From NCBI GenBank assembly GCA_028023455.1, contig JAQFVV010006255.1:5254501-5318500 (forward strand): a stretch of 64,000 nucleotides of DNA. Reading direction: 5' to 3'. Below the pieces are notes generated by a model. It saw only the letters and a program-made list of their open reading frames with translations, did not search any database and was not told the DNA's origin. The position numbers were made by a program, and so were the translations under genes. Shown in pieces: positions 1 through 11,599 of this stretch. This DNA comes from Epiperipatus broadwayi (Eukaryota; Onychophora; Udeonychophora; Euonychophora; Peripatidae). The stretch's first letter is position 1, and each line of letters starts with the position of its first letter.

Positions 1-187
1 CTGTTTTCATCGTTATTTATAGCTTTCCTGTACAAATAATGATGTTGAGATGTTCTTGTTGTAATGTTGGCACGGGTCTTCCCATAATGTGCCTCTCTAC
101 ATCCATTGGTTGGGCATGAAATTTTATAAACTGCTTGGGCTATTTGATGAGAAGGTATTTTGTCTTTGGTATTGTTTATCATTCAGT
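1..187 (-). pseudogene. Penelope-like element fragment, linker and start of GIY-YIG domain
   Basis: Reading the minus strand from about 187 down to 1 gives an uninterrupted frame containing KDKIPSHQIAQAVYKISC, a second cysteine, then REAHYGKTRANITTRTSQHH. This matches the end of the Penelope-like linker (basic KDKIP, VYKI-C...C) running into the GIY-YIG endonuclease (Y-[I]-G-K-T, R, H). The isoleucine of the YIG motif is missing (HYGKT), so the copy is probably inactive. The Penelope GIY-YIG domain nicks target DNA for priming by the element's reverse transcriptase. The fragment runs off the left edge. It belongs to a different subfamily from the copies at 55.6-59.4 kb, whose linker lacks the paired cysteines. 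Confidence 0.7.
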
Positions 188-904
188 TAAAAGTAGGCTA
201 TGATTATGGAGACACAAGGTCTCTGAAAGTGCTAAGCCATATAATTTTTTAATAAGACTGAGACAAGCTTCACTTTTTTGCATAAAGCGCAATCTAAATT
301 ACTTAAAAGTCATTTGTAATTGTAAGTATCTAAATAAAAAATCAATAAATGGCATCTTGAGTCTGCAGTCAGGGAACTAATAACATTTCCCCACTCCACA
401 TCAGCTGCTAGCTGTTGACTTAGCTGGTGGCTCTATAGATTCATGGGAATAATAGCCCAATTTAGTTTTGTCTGTTATGATTGTAAATATCTATTTTAAA
501 AAAAAGTTTATTCACACATCCATTCTGCATTCAAGAAACCTCACTTGATATATTAGTTAAGAGTTATCAGGTAATTGAAAAGAAAAACCATAATGATTCT
601 TGATCTGATTAAACTAATAGGTAAAAAGCCAAATTAATTCACCACAATGGCTAGTGTGTGTTTGCAAGCAGCCCATCCATATTTGTATAGTATATGAACA
701 ATCATATAATAGTAACAACTAATTATAATAACAATGACATTAGGAAATTTGCCCTGCTCAGTTCTTTTAAGGCCCAAAGAGGAATCAAAGAGTCTCCTTT
801 CATTTAACAGCAAACTCCTCTCTGCAACCACTTCAGATTACACTTTGATATACAGTATATAATAATCAGTTTAGAACTTCAATTTTTATTTACTGTTATT
901 TTTT

Positions 905-1160
905 CGAGCCACTTTTCTAGTTCAGCTGCATTCAGACTTTCAATTATTTTAATAATATCAGTGATAACTATTTATTCTCTCACCCACGTATTTTTTCTAT
1001 CTTTTTTTATTATTCACGTTGAAATATACAGAGATATATTATTAAAACAAAGAAAGATTGAAAACATAATATATTAATGAAAGAATAAACAGTTATCATT
1101 GGCATTATTAAAATAATTAAAAGACTGATAGCAGCTGAACTAGAAAAGTTGCTAGAGGAA
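905..1160. repeat. Hairpin (MITE-like) repeat with about 70 bp inverted arms
   Basis: The left arm (about 908-975, containing TTTTCTAGTTCAGCTGC) is the imperfect reverse complement of the right arm (about 1083-1155, containing GCAGCTGAACTAGAAAA). About 110 bp of AT-rich spacer separates them. There is no coding sequence. The structure suits a short palindromic transposable element; no target duplication was recognised. Confidence 0.7.
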
Positions 1161-2497
1161 ATTATAGTAAATGAAAAACTAAAATTTTAATCTGTTTATT
1201 ATTAAGTTTTCTGGAGTCATATGGAGGAGCTATGGATTGAATCGGAGAAACTGGATCAAACTTGTAAGGATTTTTATCCTGCAAGAGATCGATAATGATT
1301 GAAAATGAAAATGAATATCTAAGTATGCATAAAACTAGTGACTATCAGAAATATAACTAAAATGAAGAATTATAAAATCTAGATGAGTTGTTTCTAATCA
1401 GTATTAAACTTTCATCCTTTTTAACGAATATCTTTTCTTGTTTGTAACATAAATTTAAAAGAAAATATAAAACAATTTTTTTGAAGTTTTAATTGTAACA
1501 TCATTTTTAAAAAGGACATTAAATTTGTTAATGGTAAAAATGAATTCCAAAATGTAGTTTTATTTTTAGTCACTAGAGGGGAGCATATTACATCTTATAC
1601 TGTAATAACACTTTTCTAAAATTAATTAATTTGCAATATAATAGAACAATAAAATAAGGTTGTTAGATAATAAGTTAACATAATTGTAATATATCTAGAA
1701 AGAAAGTATTTTAAATTGAAAAACGAGTTTCTAGATTTTAAATCTTTTTATTATTAATCTGATTAATTTTTATTTATTCGAAATACACACACAGCATTAT
1801 AATACAAATTATATGGATTTCTTATGAATTCCCAAGCAACGAAGCCAATCGATAATTTATTTATTATGGATAATAATATATTTTTATATTGTCATTATTT
1901 TTAACTATTCCAACACTTTCGAACATTAACTGCTTTTTCGACGTTATAGAAGATAAATTTTATATTTCATTCATTCATTCTATATGCGATAACTTTCTTG
2001 GTAACTTAGAATTTACTAGGATCCAGTTTAAAATGTTAGATGTCCGTTAAATATCATCTAGTATTGCAGCATATCTAGCCCCGTTTCCTTCATTTTTGCC
2101 GTGTTAATACTAGCATATTTTTCTCTATATTTGGCCATATTCAGCTTCAAATCCATAAATAGGGACTGGTGGAATATTAAAATTGTTATTTTCAAGCATA
2201 ATTACTGAATATGTAACACTGGGTAGTTTTTATCAAAACCATTCCATCCAAGTTTAACTACATGATTAATTTTATCTATTATGTTTTTATCCATATTAAT
2301 AATTTGTCCAATTTTTTTTATTTATTGTTTTTCTCATTCATTTTAGTTGAAAACTTATTAAATATTACTGTAGGCTCTTTATTTTTCATTTGCCTCTTTA
2401 TTTTTTTTTCTCATTTGATGTTTCTTCTAATATAAAGTGCAATTTTGAAACATTATTTGTGAATATAATCAATTCAGCTCTGGATCAGATGACTTGT
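1161..2497. other. AT-rich stretch without recognisable gene
   Basis: I see only AT-rich non-coding sequence, with short homopolymer runs. Open frames are short and low in complexity, with no splice-site-flanked coding-like segment. Confidence 0.5.
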
Positions 2498-2629
2498 ACA
2501 ATTGTCTTTTTTTCCTTATGTGTCATAGCATCAGCCGGGAAGCGAACCCGCCAACCCAGGACAATTGCTTGTAAAGCAGCTTCCGCTGACCTTTCGACCA
2601 CCAATACTTGACAACAATTGTCTTTTTTT
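2498..2629 (-). repeat. tRNA-derived SINE (copy 1) with 16 bp target-site duplication
   Basis: A unit of about 100 bp (2514-2613) is flanked by perfect direct repeats ACAATTGTCTTTTTTT at 2498-2513 and 2614-2629, the hallmark of retroposition. On the minus strand the insert reads as a tRNA-like molecule. GTCA at the 5' side can pair with TGAC at the 3' side, there is an A-box-like TGGTCGAAAGG, an anticodon-loop-like TTTACAA, and a good T arm/B box (CGGGTTCGCTTCCCG). The anticodon position would read TAC, yet the long segment between the anticodon and T arms resembles a class II tRNA. It is only slightly longer than a tRNA and lacks an obvious body, so it is either a minimal SINE or a retroposed tRNA. 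A second copy is at 8934-9062. Confidence 0.8.
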
Positions 2630-2808
2630 TCATTGCTTTCCATTCATAAAATATTTCCTGAAAATATATAGCAAAATATATATAGTCAAGACTGTTGTAT
2701 TTTAGTTAATATTCTTCATAATTTGGCAATATTATGAAACTTCAAAGCTTTTAAATTATAACAGAAATGATTGTAGAGTTAAATACATACTTAATCTACA
2801 AACTAGAG

Positions 2809-2872
2809 ATTATCCACTTAATGAATGATGAATGTTGATTCAGCATGAAATGTGCATCTTGGGGATCATACC
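2809..2872 (+). ncRNA. Hammerhead-ribozyme-like motif, family C, copy C1 (decayed)
   Basis: The order is TGATGA (first C of the core replaced by A), stem II ATGTTG-att-CAGCAT (6 bp), GAAA, helix III ATG-tg-CAT, cleavage-site ATC, then TTGG. The GAAA box, stems II and III and the cleavage triplet are intact. The lost C3 and a disturbed 5' strand of stem I suggest inactivity. It shares its 3' flank (GATCAT, a CCTTTTTTTCACATG-type tract) with copy C2. Confidence 0.5.
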
Positions 2873-3831
2873 CCTTTTTTTCACATGTCTTTAGTCATAA
2901 TCTTTCATGTATATTACTTTTTTATAAATTTCTTCATATACCCTCTAATGCAATTCTTGTATAATTCCTCTTATTTTTCTAACAGTTTTGACTATCTTTC
3001 AGTCTTCATCAGAGCTACAACAATTAAACATATAATCATATAATCATTATTTTATTAGATACCAACCAGTCACCACCTAAACATTCACAGTAAATATAGT
3101 AATCAATATTTCTCACTGCTGTCAAGGCAACCTTCTCACCTTTTTAATAGCAAGAATGGAAATCCATTCATACTAATGGTCCATTGAATATATATGGACA
3201 CTTAAAGATTGCAACTTGACTACAGAGTATGAAATATTGTTACAATGAAGTTTAAATAAATCTCTTTAAACATGAAATAACCATATCACTATAATGCAGA
3301 CTATTAAACAGTCATCTATAACATTACTTAATGCAATACTTTTAAATTGCCCATGTATTATTTAGAAATAAGCGAAATAGTGCCTAAAGCGAATCTGGGA
3401 TAATGATGTAATTAGATACCAACCAGTCACTACCTAAACATATAAAAATACACATTTTACATTATTATTCATAATCATATTTTATTTTTTAACTCTATAC
3501 TTTTACTTCTCTTATTTCCTAATTATTATTTCTACTTCCTTTTTCTTTTATTTCTTCTATTCTATCTCTCATTCTTTATTATTCTTTAATATATCTCTAT
3601 CACCTTTCTATTTTATTTTAATACCTATTAATTAATTTATTTTTTCCTTTCTATTATTTATTCATACTTATTCTTTTGTTAATATTTTTTTTTGCCTACC
3701 ATGATTAATTATTGTCATTTTTAATTTACTTATTCATTTTTCTCACCTTTTTATAACCTTCTTTTTTACATTTATAATTGACACTTTTTTAAAATTCTTT
3801 AGCCTCTTTTTCATACTCTTTATGATTCACT

Positions 3832-4300
3832 CCTCCACAAGGTGTTAAAAGTGGATAGAAACCAGTTCCTATCTTACATGGGAGTGGTGTAGTGAAAATT
3901 ATATTACAAAAAACACTCATTAAATGAATAATCTCTAGTCTAATGAATGACTAATAAAAATTATGAATATACTTTCATTAAGTGGTTTGTTTCAAAAGTT
4001 ATGAGGATTGTAGGTTTGACACTTATCAATTAAAGTATAATAAATGACTATTTATATATATTGAAGAATGATAAAAATAAGTGTAATAGATTGTGATCTA
4101 GGCTAACTGATGAGGACTGGTTTAGCATAAAATGTACATTTTAGAATTCATAAATCTTTTTCACATGTTTTTGATCATATGTTTACGATTATACCCTCCA
4201 CAAGGTGTTAAAAGTGGATGGAAATCAGTCCTTGCCTTGTGTGAGAGTGATGTAGTGAAAACTACATTACAGAAATATTATTCTTCAAGCAACATTAATG
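3832..4300 (+). repeat. Retrozyme-like partial tandem dimer, period 363 bp, with hammerhead at the junction
   Basis: The segment starting CCTCCACAAGGTGTTAAAAG at 3832 recurs at 4195, 363 bp downstream, with strong similarity over about 100 bp. Between the two lies the hammerhead-like motif C2 (4093-4155). A ribozyme between direct repeats of a short non-coding monomer is the organisation described for retrozymes. The copy has no coding capacity and its ribozyme is decayed. Confidence 0.5.
4093..4155 (+). ncRNA. Hammerhead-ribozyme-like motif, family C, copy C2 (decayed)
   Basis: CTGATGA is intact at 4107-4113 and preceded by CTAA, which pairs with TTAG after the cleavage position (stem I). 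Helix III ATG-ta-CAT and cleavage triplet ATT are present. Stem II is degraded and the GAAA box reads AAAA, so this copy should not self-cleave. It lies inside the 363 bp tandem dimer. Confidence 0.45.
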
Positions 4301-4910
4301 TGTGGGTTATCTCACTTTTTGATTTTTATAATTATAAATTTTTTGTAAAAATTTTCTACACACTTCATAATATTATTCTAATTTTTAAATTATCATATTA
4401 GTTGGTTTTTTTTTATTGCTGAAATAATTTTTATCACAATACCAAAGTGTTGTATAATTTTGAAATTTTTATTTCTTTTCTGCAACTGTTCTTGCCATTT
4501 TACAATTATACCATTATTAATGTATCATTGCACAAAATTACATGCATCAGTTTATTCTAAATAGATTGTTTTAATGGTTTTCACACTTCTTTTTTGTATG
4601 TATTGCTTTGTCTCAATAAAGAATTTATTATTGAATTGCTGCTTTTTTATTAGTAGTATCTGTTTTTTTAGAAAATTAGCTGTATCTTTTTATTGATTTC
4701 ATTCATGTTGGACCCATATTCAAAGACTTTTAATGATGATTTTTGATGGAGTATTAAAATTTATTACATCTTTCTTAATAGTTTTTATTTTTTTAGACTT
4801 GTATCTCATGAACTGAGAATTTCTTTTTGTTTTTAACAAAGCACTCTTGTCTTCAAATTATACTTTCTATTAAGCCACTAAGCATCACATGATCAATAAG
4901 CTGTTTACAC

Positions 4911-5172
4911 AGAGGCAAGACTCTCCATACAGTAGCACCACTCAGGAAAAGCCAAAGTAATCAATGGATGCAGGAAGGTTTGTGCATAAAATCTGGGTGC
5001 AGTGTTATCAGATCCAAGGATCCTCACTGATGAAAGACACAAGCTTGAAACTAGTGTGGGGATATTGGATGAGTAGGCACTAGATAGGGATTTTATGCAC
5101 AAACCTTTCTGCATCCATTGATTAGTCTTGCTTGCACTGAGTGATGCTACTGTATGGAGAGTTTTGTCTCTG
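4911..5172. repeat. Palindromic repeat family A, long copy
   Basis: Terminal inverted repeats: the left end CTCTCCATACAGTAG matches the right end CTACTGTATGGAGAG. Inner arms also pair (left ATGGATGCAGGAAGG with right CCTTTCTGCATCCAT). A hammerhead-like core sits between the arms on the + strand. Related copies are at 21.0-21.6, 41.4, 51.4 and 54.6 kb. There is no ORF of its own; chance open frames in the copies share translated text because the DNA is repeated. Confidence 0.75.
5012..5072 (+). ncRNA. Hammerhead-ribozyme-like motif, family A, copy A1
   Basis: Stem I 5' strand ATCCAA then, after an internal loop, CCTCA. Next come core CTGATGA (5027-5033), stem II AAG...CTT, GAAA (5047-5050), helix III C-ta-G, then GTG, TGGGG and TTGGAT. 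CCTCA pairs with TGGGG (one G-T wobble) and ATCCAA with TTGGAT. The cleavage triplet is GTG, which breaks the NUH rule, so this copy is probably dead although all stems are kept. Confidence 0.55.
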
Positions 5173-5715
5173 TATCTTTTCTATTGTTATAAAATAATTC
5201 AACTCTGCTGTTCTTTCATTTAAATGATTACATGTCCATTTTGTCATAATATTTTTTTGTTTTAAAAAAGAAATTCATAATATATGTACATTTTTTCTAA
5301 AAATTGCATAAGTTTATGACCTTTATTATTTCTATTTTCATATTCAAATGTTCATAAATGTTTTCCAATTCTTTCATTAAAGATTTCTATGACTATTTTT
5401 AAATAGATAGTTGCCAGTTTTAAAATCAGAAGAAGAAATTGCTGTAGTCAACTAAATTATCCACAAAACCTAACTAATTTTGCAATTAGTCCATTGCAAG
5501 AACTGCCAAATGTTTGATCTCAATGACTCTTTGATAAGGCCATAAAAATCTAAACACCCCAGTAAAAGTTTTCATATTAAGTGCTTTTTAAATCTATTTT
5601 ATGAAAGGTTTTTGAATAATAATTATGATAGTATATAATAAACTGTATTTCAAAAAAAAAACATTTACAGTTTGATAAAGCAACATGGCATTTTTATATT
5701 GAACTAATATTTATT

Positions 5716-6112
5716 TTTAATATAAAGCATGGGCTTGATGTTTTTATTACTACACCATTTGCATTGGGTTCATGATTTGCAAGCTTTAATCTTAAAATCT
5801 CTTTATTCCAAGTTAAACATGATTTATTGTTTAGTTAAAAGAGCAATTAGCATGGTAAATCCAGTTTCAAGAATACATGATGTGGTAAATACTAAAATAA
5901 AAAAGTACTGTTGTACAAATTTTAGGATATCTACATTTCCCCCAAATAATTTGATAGTTTTAGTATTATATAATGCTTTTCCCTCAAGATCAACAATATT
6001 CATCCATTTTTGGGGGGCTTTTCTATGCAGTTTTGGTTTAAAGTGGAGTCAAAAGGAAATCCAATCTAATCAGGAATTTGCGTATTCTGAAGGACTGAAA
6101 ATCAAATGCTGA
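5716..6112 (+). pseudogene. Possible decayed helicase-like fragment (very tentative)
   Basis: One frame starting near 5727 reads GLDVFITTPFALGS, followed after a stop by more frame interrupted by many stops. The string recalls the TPG-type motif Ib region of DEAD-box helicases. A 127-codon open frame overlaps it in another phase but looks like an accident of base composition. With no second helicase motif visible I treat this as a hint only. Confidence 0.15.
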
Positions 6113-8930
6113 AATTATGGATTAGCTTCTTAACCACTGAATGTATAATCTCCAGTCTATGTCTTAACTACCAATCACAGGGTTGGCACATATGTATTGT
6201 CGCTGTGTAGTAGCAGGCTTAGGACATGGAATATAAATTAATGTCAAAATTTAAATTCTAAAAATCTTTAAAGCTTGGGATTGGTTTAGCATATACGTAC
6301 TAACATATAAAACTTGTTATTAGAATTTAAACTTATGTTTCAACAAGCAATTTCATGTCTTAATGATTTCCAATGTTATCTGAGATTTTTTTAAAAAATA
6401 TATCATAGAAAAAGAAGAAATATGTTTTTTTAACAATAATTGGAAATTGAAACTCAAACAGGATGCAGCCAGCTAGACATAAGAATGATGTCAGAATGAT
6501 AGCAATATATACATAAACAGGAATGACATATATGTGGTTCTTTGCAATTAATTGTCTCTGATGTTTTAAAGTTGATGCTTTTGCTCATTTTTAACATTAT
6601 TTTATCTGAAGTGTTATATATTCTTTCCAACAATTATTGATAAAATTAGTTTTTGTTGTTTTCTATTAAATTTTAAAATAATAAAAAAAACCTTTAAAGA
6701 CCAATTTATTTCTCACCAACTTCCTAACAATGTGTTAACTCATGTCAATTCCCCAAGAGAAAATACTGGTCACAGGACTTGGTACCAACCATTTTGGTAT
6801 GCTCTACTCCAAATTATAAACCATCAATCTTTATTATGCTATTCATTCTTTTTTTTTTACAATAAACCCCACTCTACTTACATTTTTAATAATTGTGCTA
6901 ATAATCTCACCATATCAATTTCATATGTATTGATGCAGAATTTTCATTCCATGTTCACCTTTTTACATGATAGCAACAGCCATGAAAATAATTTATGTAA
7001 AGTAGATGTTAAGAATTTGCATTACTTTAAAAAATTATTTTCAGACTTTTGCGTATTTTTTCACACAGTTCTATCACAATCTTTTCTATAATAATCCAAA
7101 AAACTTCCTGATCTTACTATCACATCTCAAACTAGGTTATTTCTGAGGATATGATTCTCTTTTTCTATCAATTAAGAATTGGCCTAATCCAAAATTTATC
7201 TTTTTTTTTTTTTGTGCCCAACCTATCTTCAAACAAGTTTTTTAATTTGTATTTGTATTCTTTTTTTTTTAAATTGATATTTTTTAAAAATTCAAACCCA
7301 TTATACCCTGGGCAATTTAGTGCAGTAATAGACTGGTGAAATCAAGTGCCAAAGGTCCTGAATCAAAACACACCTTTGTCTCATTTGGTGCTTGAACGCC
7401 ACATCATTTTTTTAAAGCTTTTTTATAAGCAAATACCTAATTTTGCTCTATAAAGTTTAGTGCTGTGGTGAATAGTGGACTCAATAGCTAGAGATTAGTA
7501 ACCATGACCCAATCTGTCATCTTTGGATTGTCTTATGATCTCCCAAATGTTAGACAATTTGATTATTTTTTCATTTTAGGGCATATTTTTTAAAATACAG
7601 TAATAAGTTTACTTAATAAATACACTATTTTCATTACTTTATTTTCTTAATAGAATAAATAAATATATATTATTTTTCAGTTGTTATTATTTTTTAAATA
7701 ATACAGTAGACAGTTCCTCATTTCAAGGACTGAAACTTTAAAGAGGAACATAACACAGGGTAGGAATTTGAAGAAATGCTTGTGATTGGGAAGAAAGAGC
7801 TCCTCAATTTGACAAGCTAGCTATATTATTCCAAAACAGGTAAAAAACTGAAACATTGATGGATGTTGGCAATATTAGAGGAATTCTACCAATACATACT
7901 GAATCTAATTCCATAGATTTTCACTTTATTTTAAAATCCAGCTTGCCCTAAATAAATATGGATAGGTCACAGGATAAATTTACAAACTATGTATTTTAGT
8001 GGGGTTACTATATTACATAATCTTAGAGTTTGATTTCATACATAAAGGCAACTGGATCTTGGACTATGTTAGGAAATGGACCATAGGTAATGGAGTAATC
8101 ACTAAATTATGTTGTTTAAAAGAGATGTGTTGCCTCCAATACATTAATAATCAGCATGAAATTTTAACTAAAATGAAACTAATTAGAATCCAAATTAAAT
8201 AAATAATAAATGAACAAATATTTAAATAAACACCATTTTTTTTGGTTCATACTAGGATCATAAAAAGCTATTAACACAGGATAAAATTCTTTAATGTCTA
8301 ACCACATCAAATCAGGTCATATCTCATAATCCATTAATACAAGTTAGAGGTTAAAAAATTATTCAACCCAATGATAAAGTCATGCATAATAGCTAAGTAT
8401 TGATCACTGTACAATATTCCAGTCGTAATGAGAAAAAAAAGTTGTCTCTATATGATTATGTTTAGATGTCTAAAAATTATTTAAGCTAAAAACAGATAAA
8501 ATTTGGAAAAAATTATTGAGTTTAGTATTTTTCTTAGCAATATATTTAACTCTACTATATTTTCAAAAGTACGGTGATTTCTATTTGTTCTCCTATTTAT
8601 ACATTTTGCTTTTGAATCATTCTAATTAATCACACTATATATTTCTGTACACTCCACTGGGTTTTCTGCATTTTCTACATTGTTTTTAAGAGTCAAACTT
8701 TTAAATCTGTAAATAAGCACTGCAAAATATACTTATTAAAAACCTGTATTTTCAGGCAACCTAGGTATATTTTTTTAATAATAAATTATTTTCATTAAAA
8801 TTTTTCCATCTAAGTTTCATTTTGTGGTACATTTATATATTGCTTTCATAGCACTTCTTATTCACTACTATAAATTTCCTTTTTTTTGGAAAAGCAATAA
8901 AATATTAATTCTTAACATTTATCTTTACTC
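6113..8930. other. AT-rich stretch without recognisable gene
   Basis: There are long T and A runs (for example 6849-6860, 7200-7213, 7260-7270). I find no coding-like segment, tRNA or clear inverted repeat. The short open frames here are rich in F, I, N and K, as expected from composition alone. Confidence 0.5.
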
Positions 8931-8933
8931 CAC

Positions 8934-9062
8934 TGGATTATTATAGTTTTTTTTCTCATGTGTCATAGCATCAGCCGGGAAGTGAACCCGCTAACCCGGG
9001 ACAACTTCTTGTAAAGCAGCCGTCGCTCTCAACCACCAATGCTTGACTGGATTATTATAGTT
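8934..9062 (-). repeat. tRNA-derived SINE (copy 2) with 15 bp target-site duplication
   Basis: The same tRNA-like unit as at 2514-2613 lies between perfect direct repeats TGGATTATTATAGTT at 8934-8948 and 9048-9062. The T-arm/B-box-like CGGGTTCACTTCCCG and the loop TTTACAA are retained on the minus strand. Relative to copy 1 it has lost a few bases in the D arm. Two independent insertions with intact duplications show that the short unit is mobile. Confidence 0.8.
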
Positions 9063-9111
9063 CTTGTAACATGGTTTCAAAAATAATCATATTAGTTTCA
9101 AAATCTAAATG

Positions 9112-9885
9112 ATTTAATTGCAAAGTGAAAATAACTACTCCTTGCTGAGTTATATAGCATGCAAAGAATCAATAAATAGATAGAATGATACCATTTTATC
9201 TTTGGAATCTGTTGTTATATAAGCTTAGTTTTGCCTTGATTTTTGAATTATGTGGTGAATTTTGTCTGTTATTTTAATTTATGAACAGACTAAATGTTCT
9301 GCAATCACCATTAATATATTCAAAGGATGAGAAACAGGTCTTACTTTTAACAACCCTTTGAACATTAGTGAAATATTAGTTTTAATTGTAATAAAAAATG
9401 AATAATCACAATCTTTAAATATTTGTAATTGCAAAGTAAAAGTAACGTTCTACCATGAAGCATCAAAACTAAGCTTATATGACAGCAGAGTCCAAAGATA
9501 GAATATTTTATCTTTCCATCGGGGTTTTTGATGCTACACAACTACGTGGGAGGTGTTCTGCAATTATAAATATTTAGAAGTTATGATTATTAATTTATTA
9601 TTACAATTATTAAAACTAACATTTCATTTGATGTTCAAAGGTTGTTAAAAGACTCGTTCTTCATCCTTTGAATATATTAATGGTGGTTACAAAATATTCA
9701 GTCTGTATATAAATTAAAACAATAGACAAAATTCACTATATAATTTTAAGCCCAAGTCAAAAACAAAACTCATGTAACAACAGAGTCCAAAGATAAAATG
9801 GTATCATTCTATTTTTGCATTGGTTTTTGATACTACATAACTCTGTGAGAGGTAGTTATTTCAGCTTTGCAATTACAGATGTTTA
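9112..9885. repeat. Large fold-back repeat with about 300 bp inverted arms
   Basis: The left arm (about 9112-9415, including ATGATACCATTTTATCTTTGG and ACCATTAATATATTCAAAGG) is the imperfect reverse complement of the right arm (about 9580-9885, including CCTTTGAATATATTAATGGT and AAAGATAAAATGGTATCAT). The middle contains a further copy of the TCCAAAGATA segment, so the element has been internally rearranged. It has no coding capacity. It starts about 50 bp after the SINE at 8934-9062. Confidence 0.7.
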
Positions 9886-11599
9886 AAAGTTATGATTACT
9901 CATTTATTATTACTAAATGACTTAGTAATTGCTATTTAATCCACAAAATATTTTCTGTATAATTTTAGAAAGATAGAATTATCCTCTCATAGACTTCTAG
10001 ACATTTTAATTTTTTTAATGATATTGCTTCAACTCATCCCTAATGTTGAATTTTAATAAATATTTTCCAGAATTCAACAGTATCCTGGTCTACGATATAA
10101 TGTTTTAAAGCTTTAATCATAGCTATCTTTTTTATAATTTATAAATTTAATGCACATCAAATTCATTGGTCTTTTCTAAAACTTCTCTTAATATTTATAT
10201 TAAGTGCTATAATGACTTTCAAATTCAGTTTGATTGGATCAAATGTTGTCTAGAAATGATTTGTAATAATCTCAGTAAAAATCTTACACAGATCTGTATT
10301 TTATATTTTCTTTCTTGCCTTTCTTAAATAACATCATATCATTTCATATTCTCATTATTTATATGTGTACTTGAATAAAGCTTGTCCAATAATTTTTCAT
10401 TTCTTTATGTTTTTTTTAAAATATCTACAATGAATTTAATATTCTATGGAGCTTTTTTATTCTTTGAATCTCACTTCTTTATTTAAAATATTTGGTATTC
10501 CAAAGGATGCTGTTATGATTGTGCTATGAATGTCTCTATGTTAACATATAGAATCCATGTTTTATTTGCTGCAAGACATAGCCTAAAATTAATGAGAATA
10601 CTTGTTAGAAATTATAACTAATGCCCATTTATTTACAATATGAGTGATTTGTACATTCAAATAATATATAATTTTATGCATTCAGTACAATAAACAATTT
10701 AAATATTAATTATCTAAAATATTCAGAACAATTCTATAACTATCTAAATTACTTACAAATTAGTGTGATCCTCAGGCTTACCAAATAAAATAAGGTTGGT
10801 CAACAACTGCAATACTAAACTCATTTTGGCACCTACAGTGATGAGCCATGCTGAGAATTACCCATTTCTGCTGAAAATCTTCTGTAGCTTTCTGTCTTGG
10901 CTTTTCCTATTTCAGAAATTGACTATTATAACACAAATGATCATTCTAATTAGGCCCTTATTAATCTGAGGTTTTGGTTATTATATTGAATTTCTGAAGC
11001 TGCTAATTAGAATTTAACTACTGATATCCACATTAATACACAAGGTATTTACCAATTTTACCAATTAATTCTATAATTAAGGAGTTAATTCCTCAACTAA
11101 GACATTACAATTAACCTAATATAATTTTTTATCTCTTTTGTTTCCTCTCTCTCAAAAACCAAAGTAGCTTATATATTGTAACCGGACCGCCATACAACCG
11201 TTTTATTACCTCAGTTGTAACAATTTTCTGATGAGCATGCTGTAGGAAGGAACTATCAATTGACATTCCTAATGCAGATGTTAATGGCACCTACAACAAT
11301 ATTTCCTGCTCATCAGAGGATGTAGTACAATAGAGACTGGGAACATCTAAACATTTATATGTTTGGTTTTCCAAACAGCGCCATTAGAGTTCTGTCTTAC
11401 TACAACCTGACTGGCCTTGGTCTAGCTATGTCAGACGTAGCTCAGAGAACATGAGATTCTCATGAACCAGTGCTATAATTGGTGAGTGATGTGATAGATA
11501 AACAAAATAGAATTGGATAACTGGACAACCAATTTAATTTTTAGTAACAAAAAAAAAATTTATTAGATAACAATTAAAGAATAAATTTGTAAACATTCT

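Noticed and set aside
4905-5114. Minus-strand frame MQKGLCIKSLSSAYSS and its relatives at 41319 and 51352, considered as a small gene family
   Set aside because: The similarity is due to shared palindromic DNA. Frames differ in length and are not kept in other copies.
5729-6112. 127-codon open frame on the + strand
   Set aside because: Composition-like peptide, no splice or start context. An overlapping broken frame is slightly helicase-like, but neither is supported as a gene.
11230-11330. CTGATGAGCATGC and its inverted partner CTCATCAGAGG in the LTR, considered as hammerhead cores
   Set aside because: No GAAA at the right distance, no stem II and no matching stem I.
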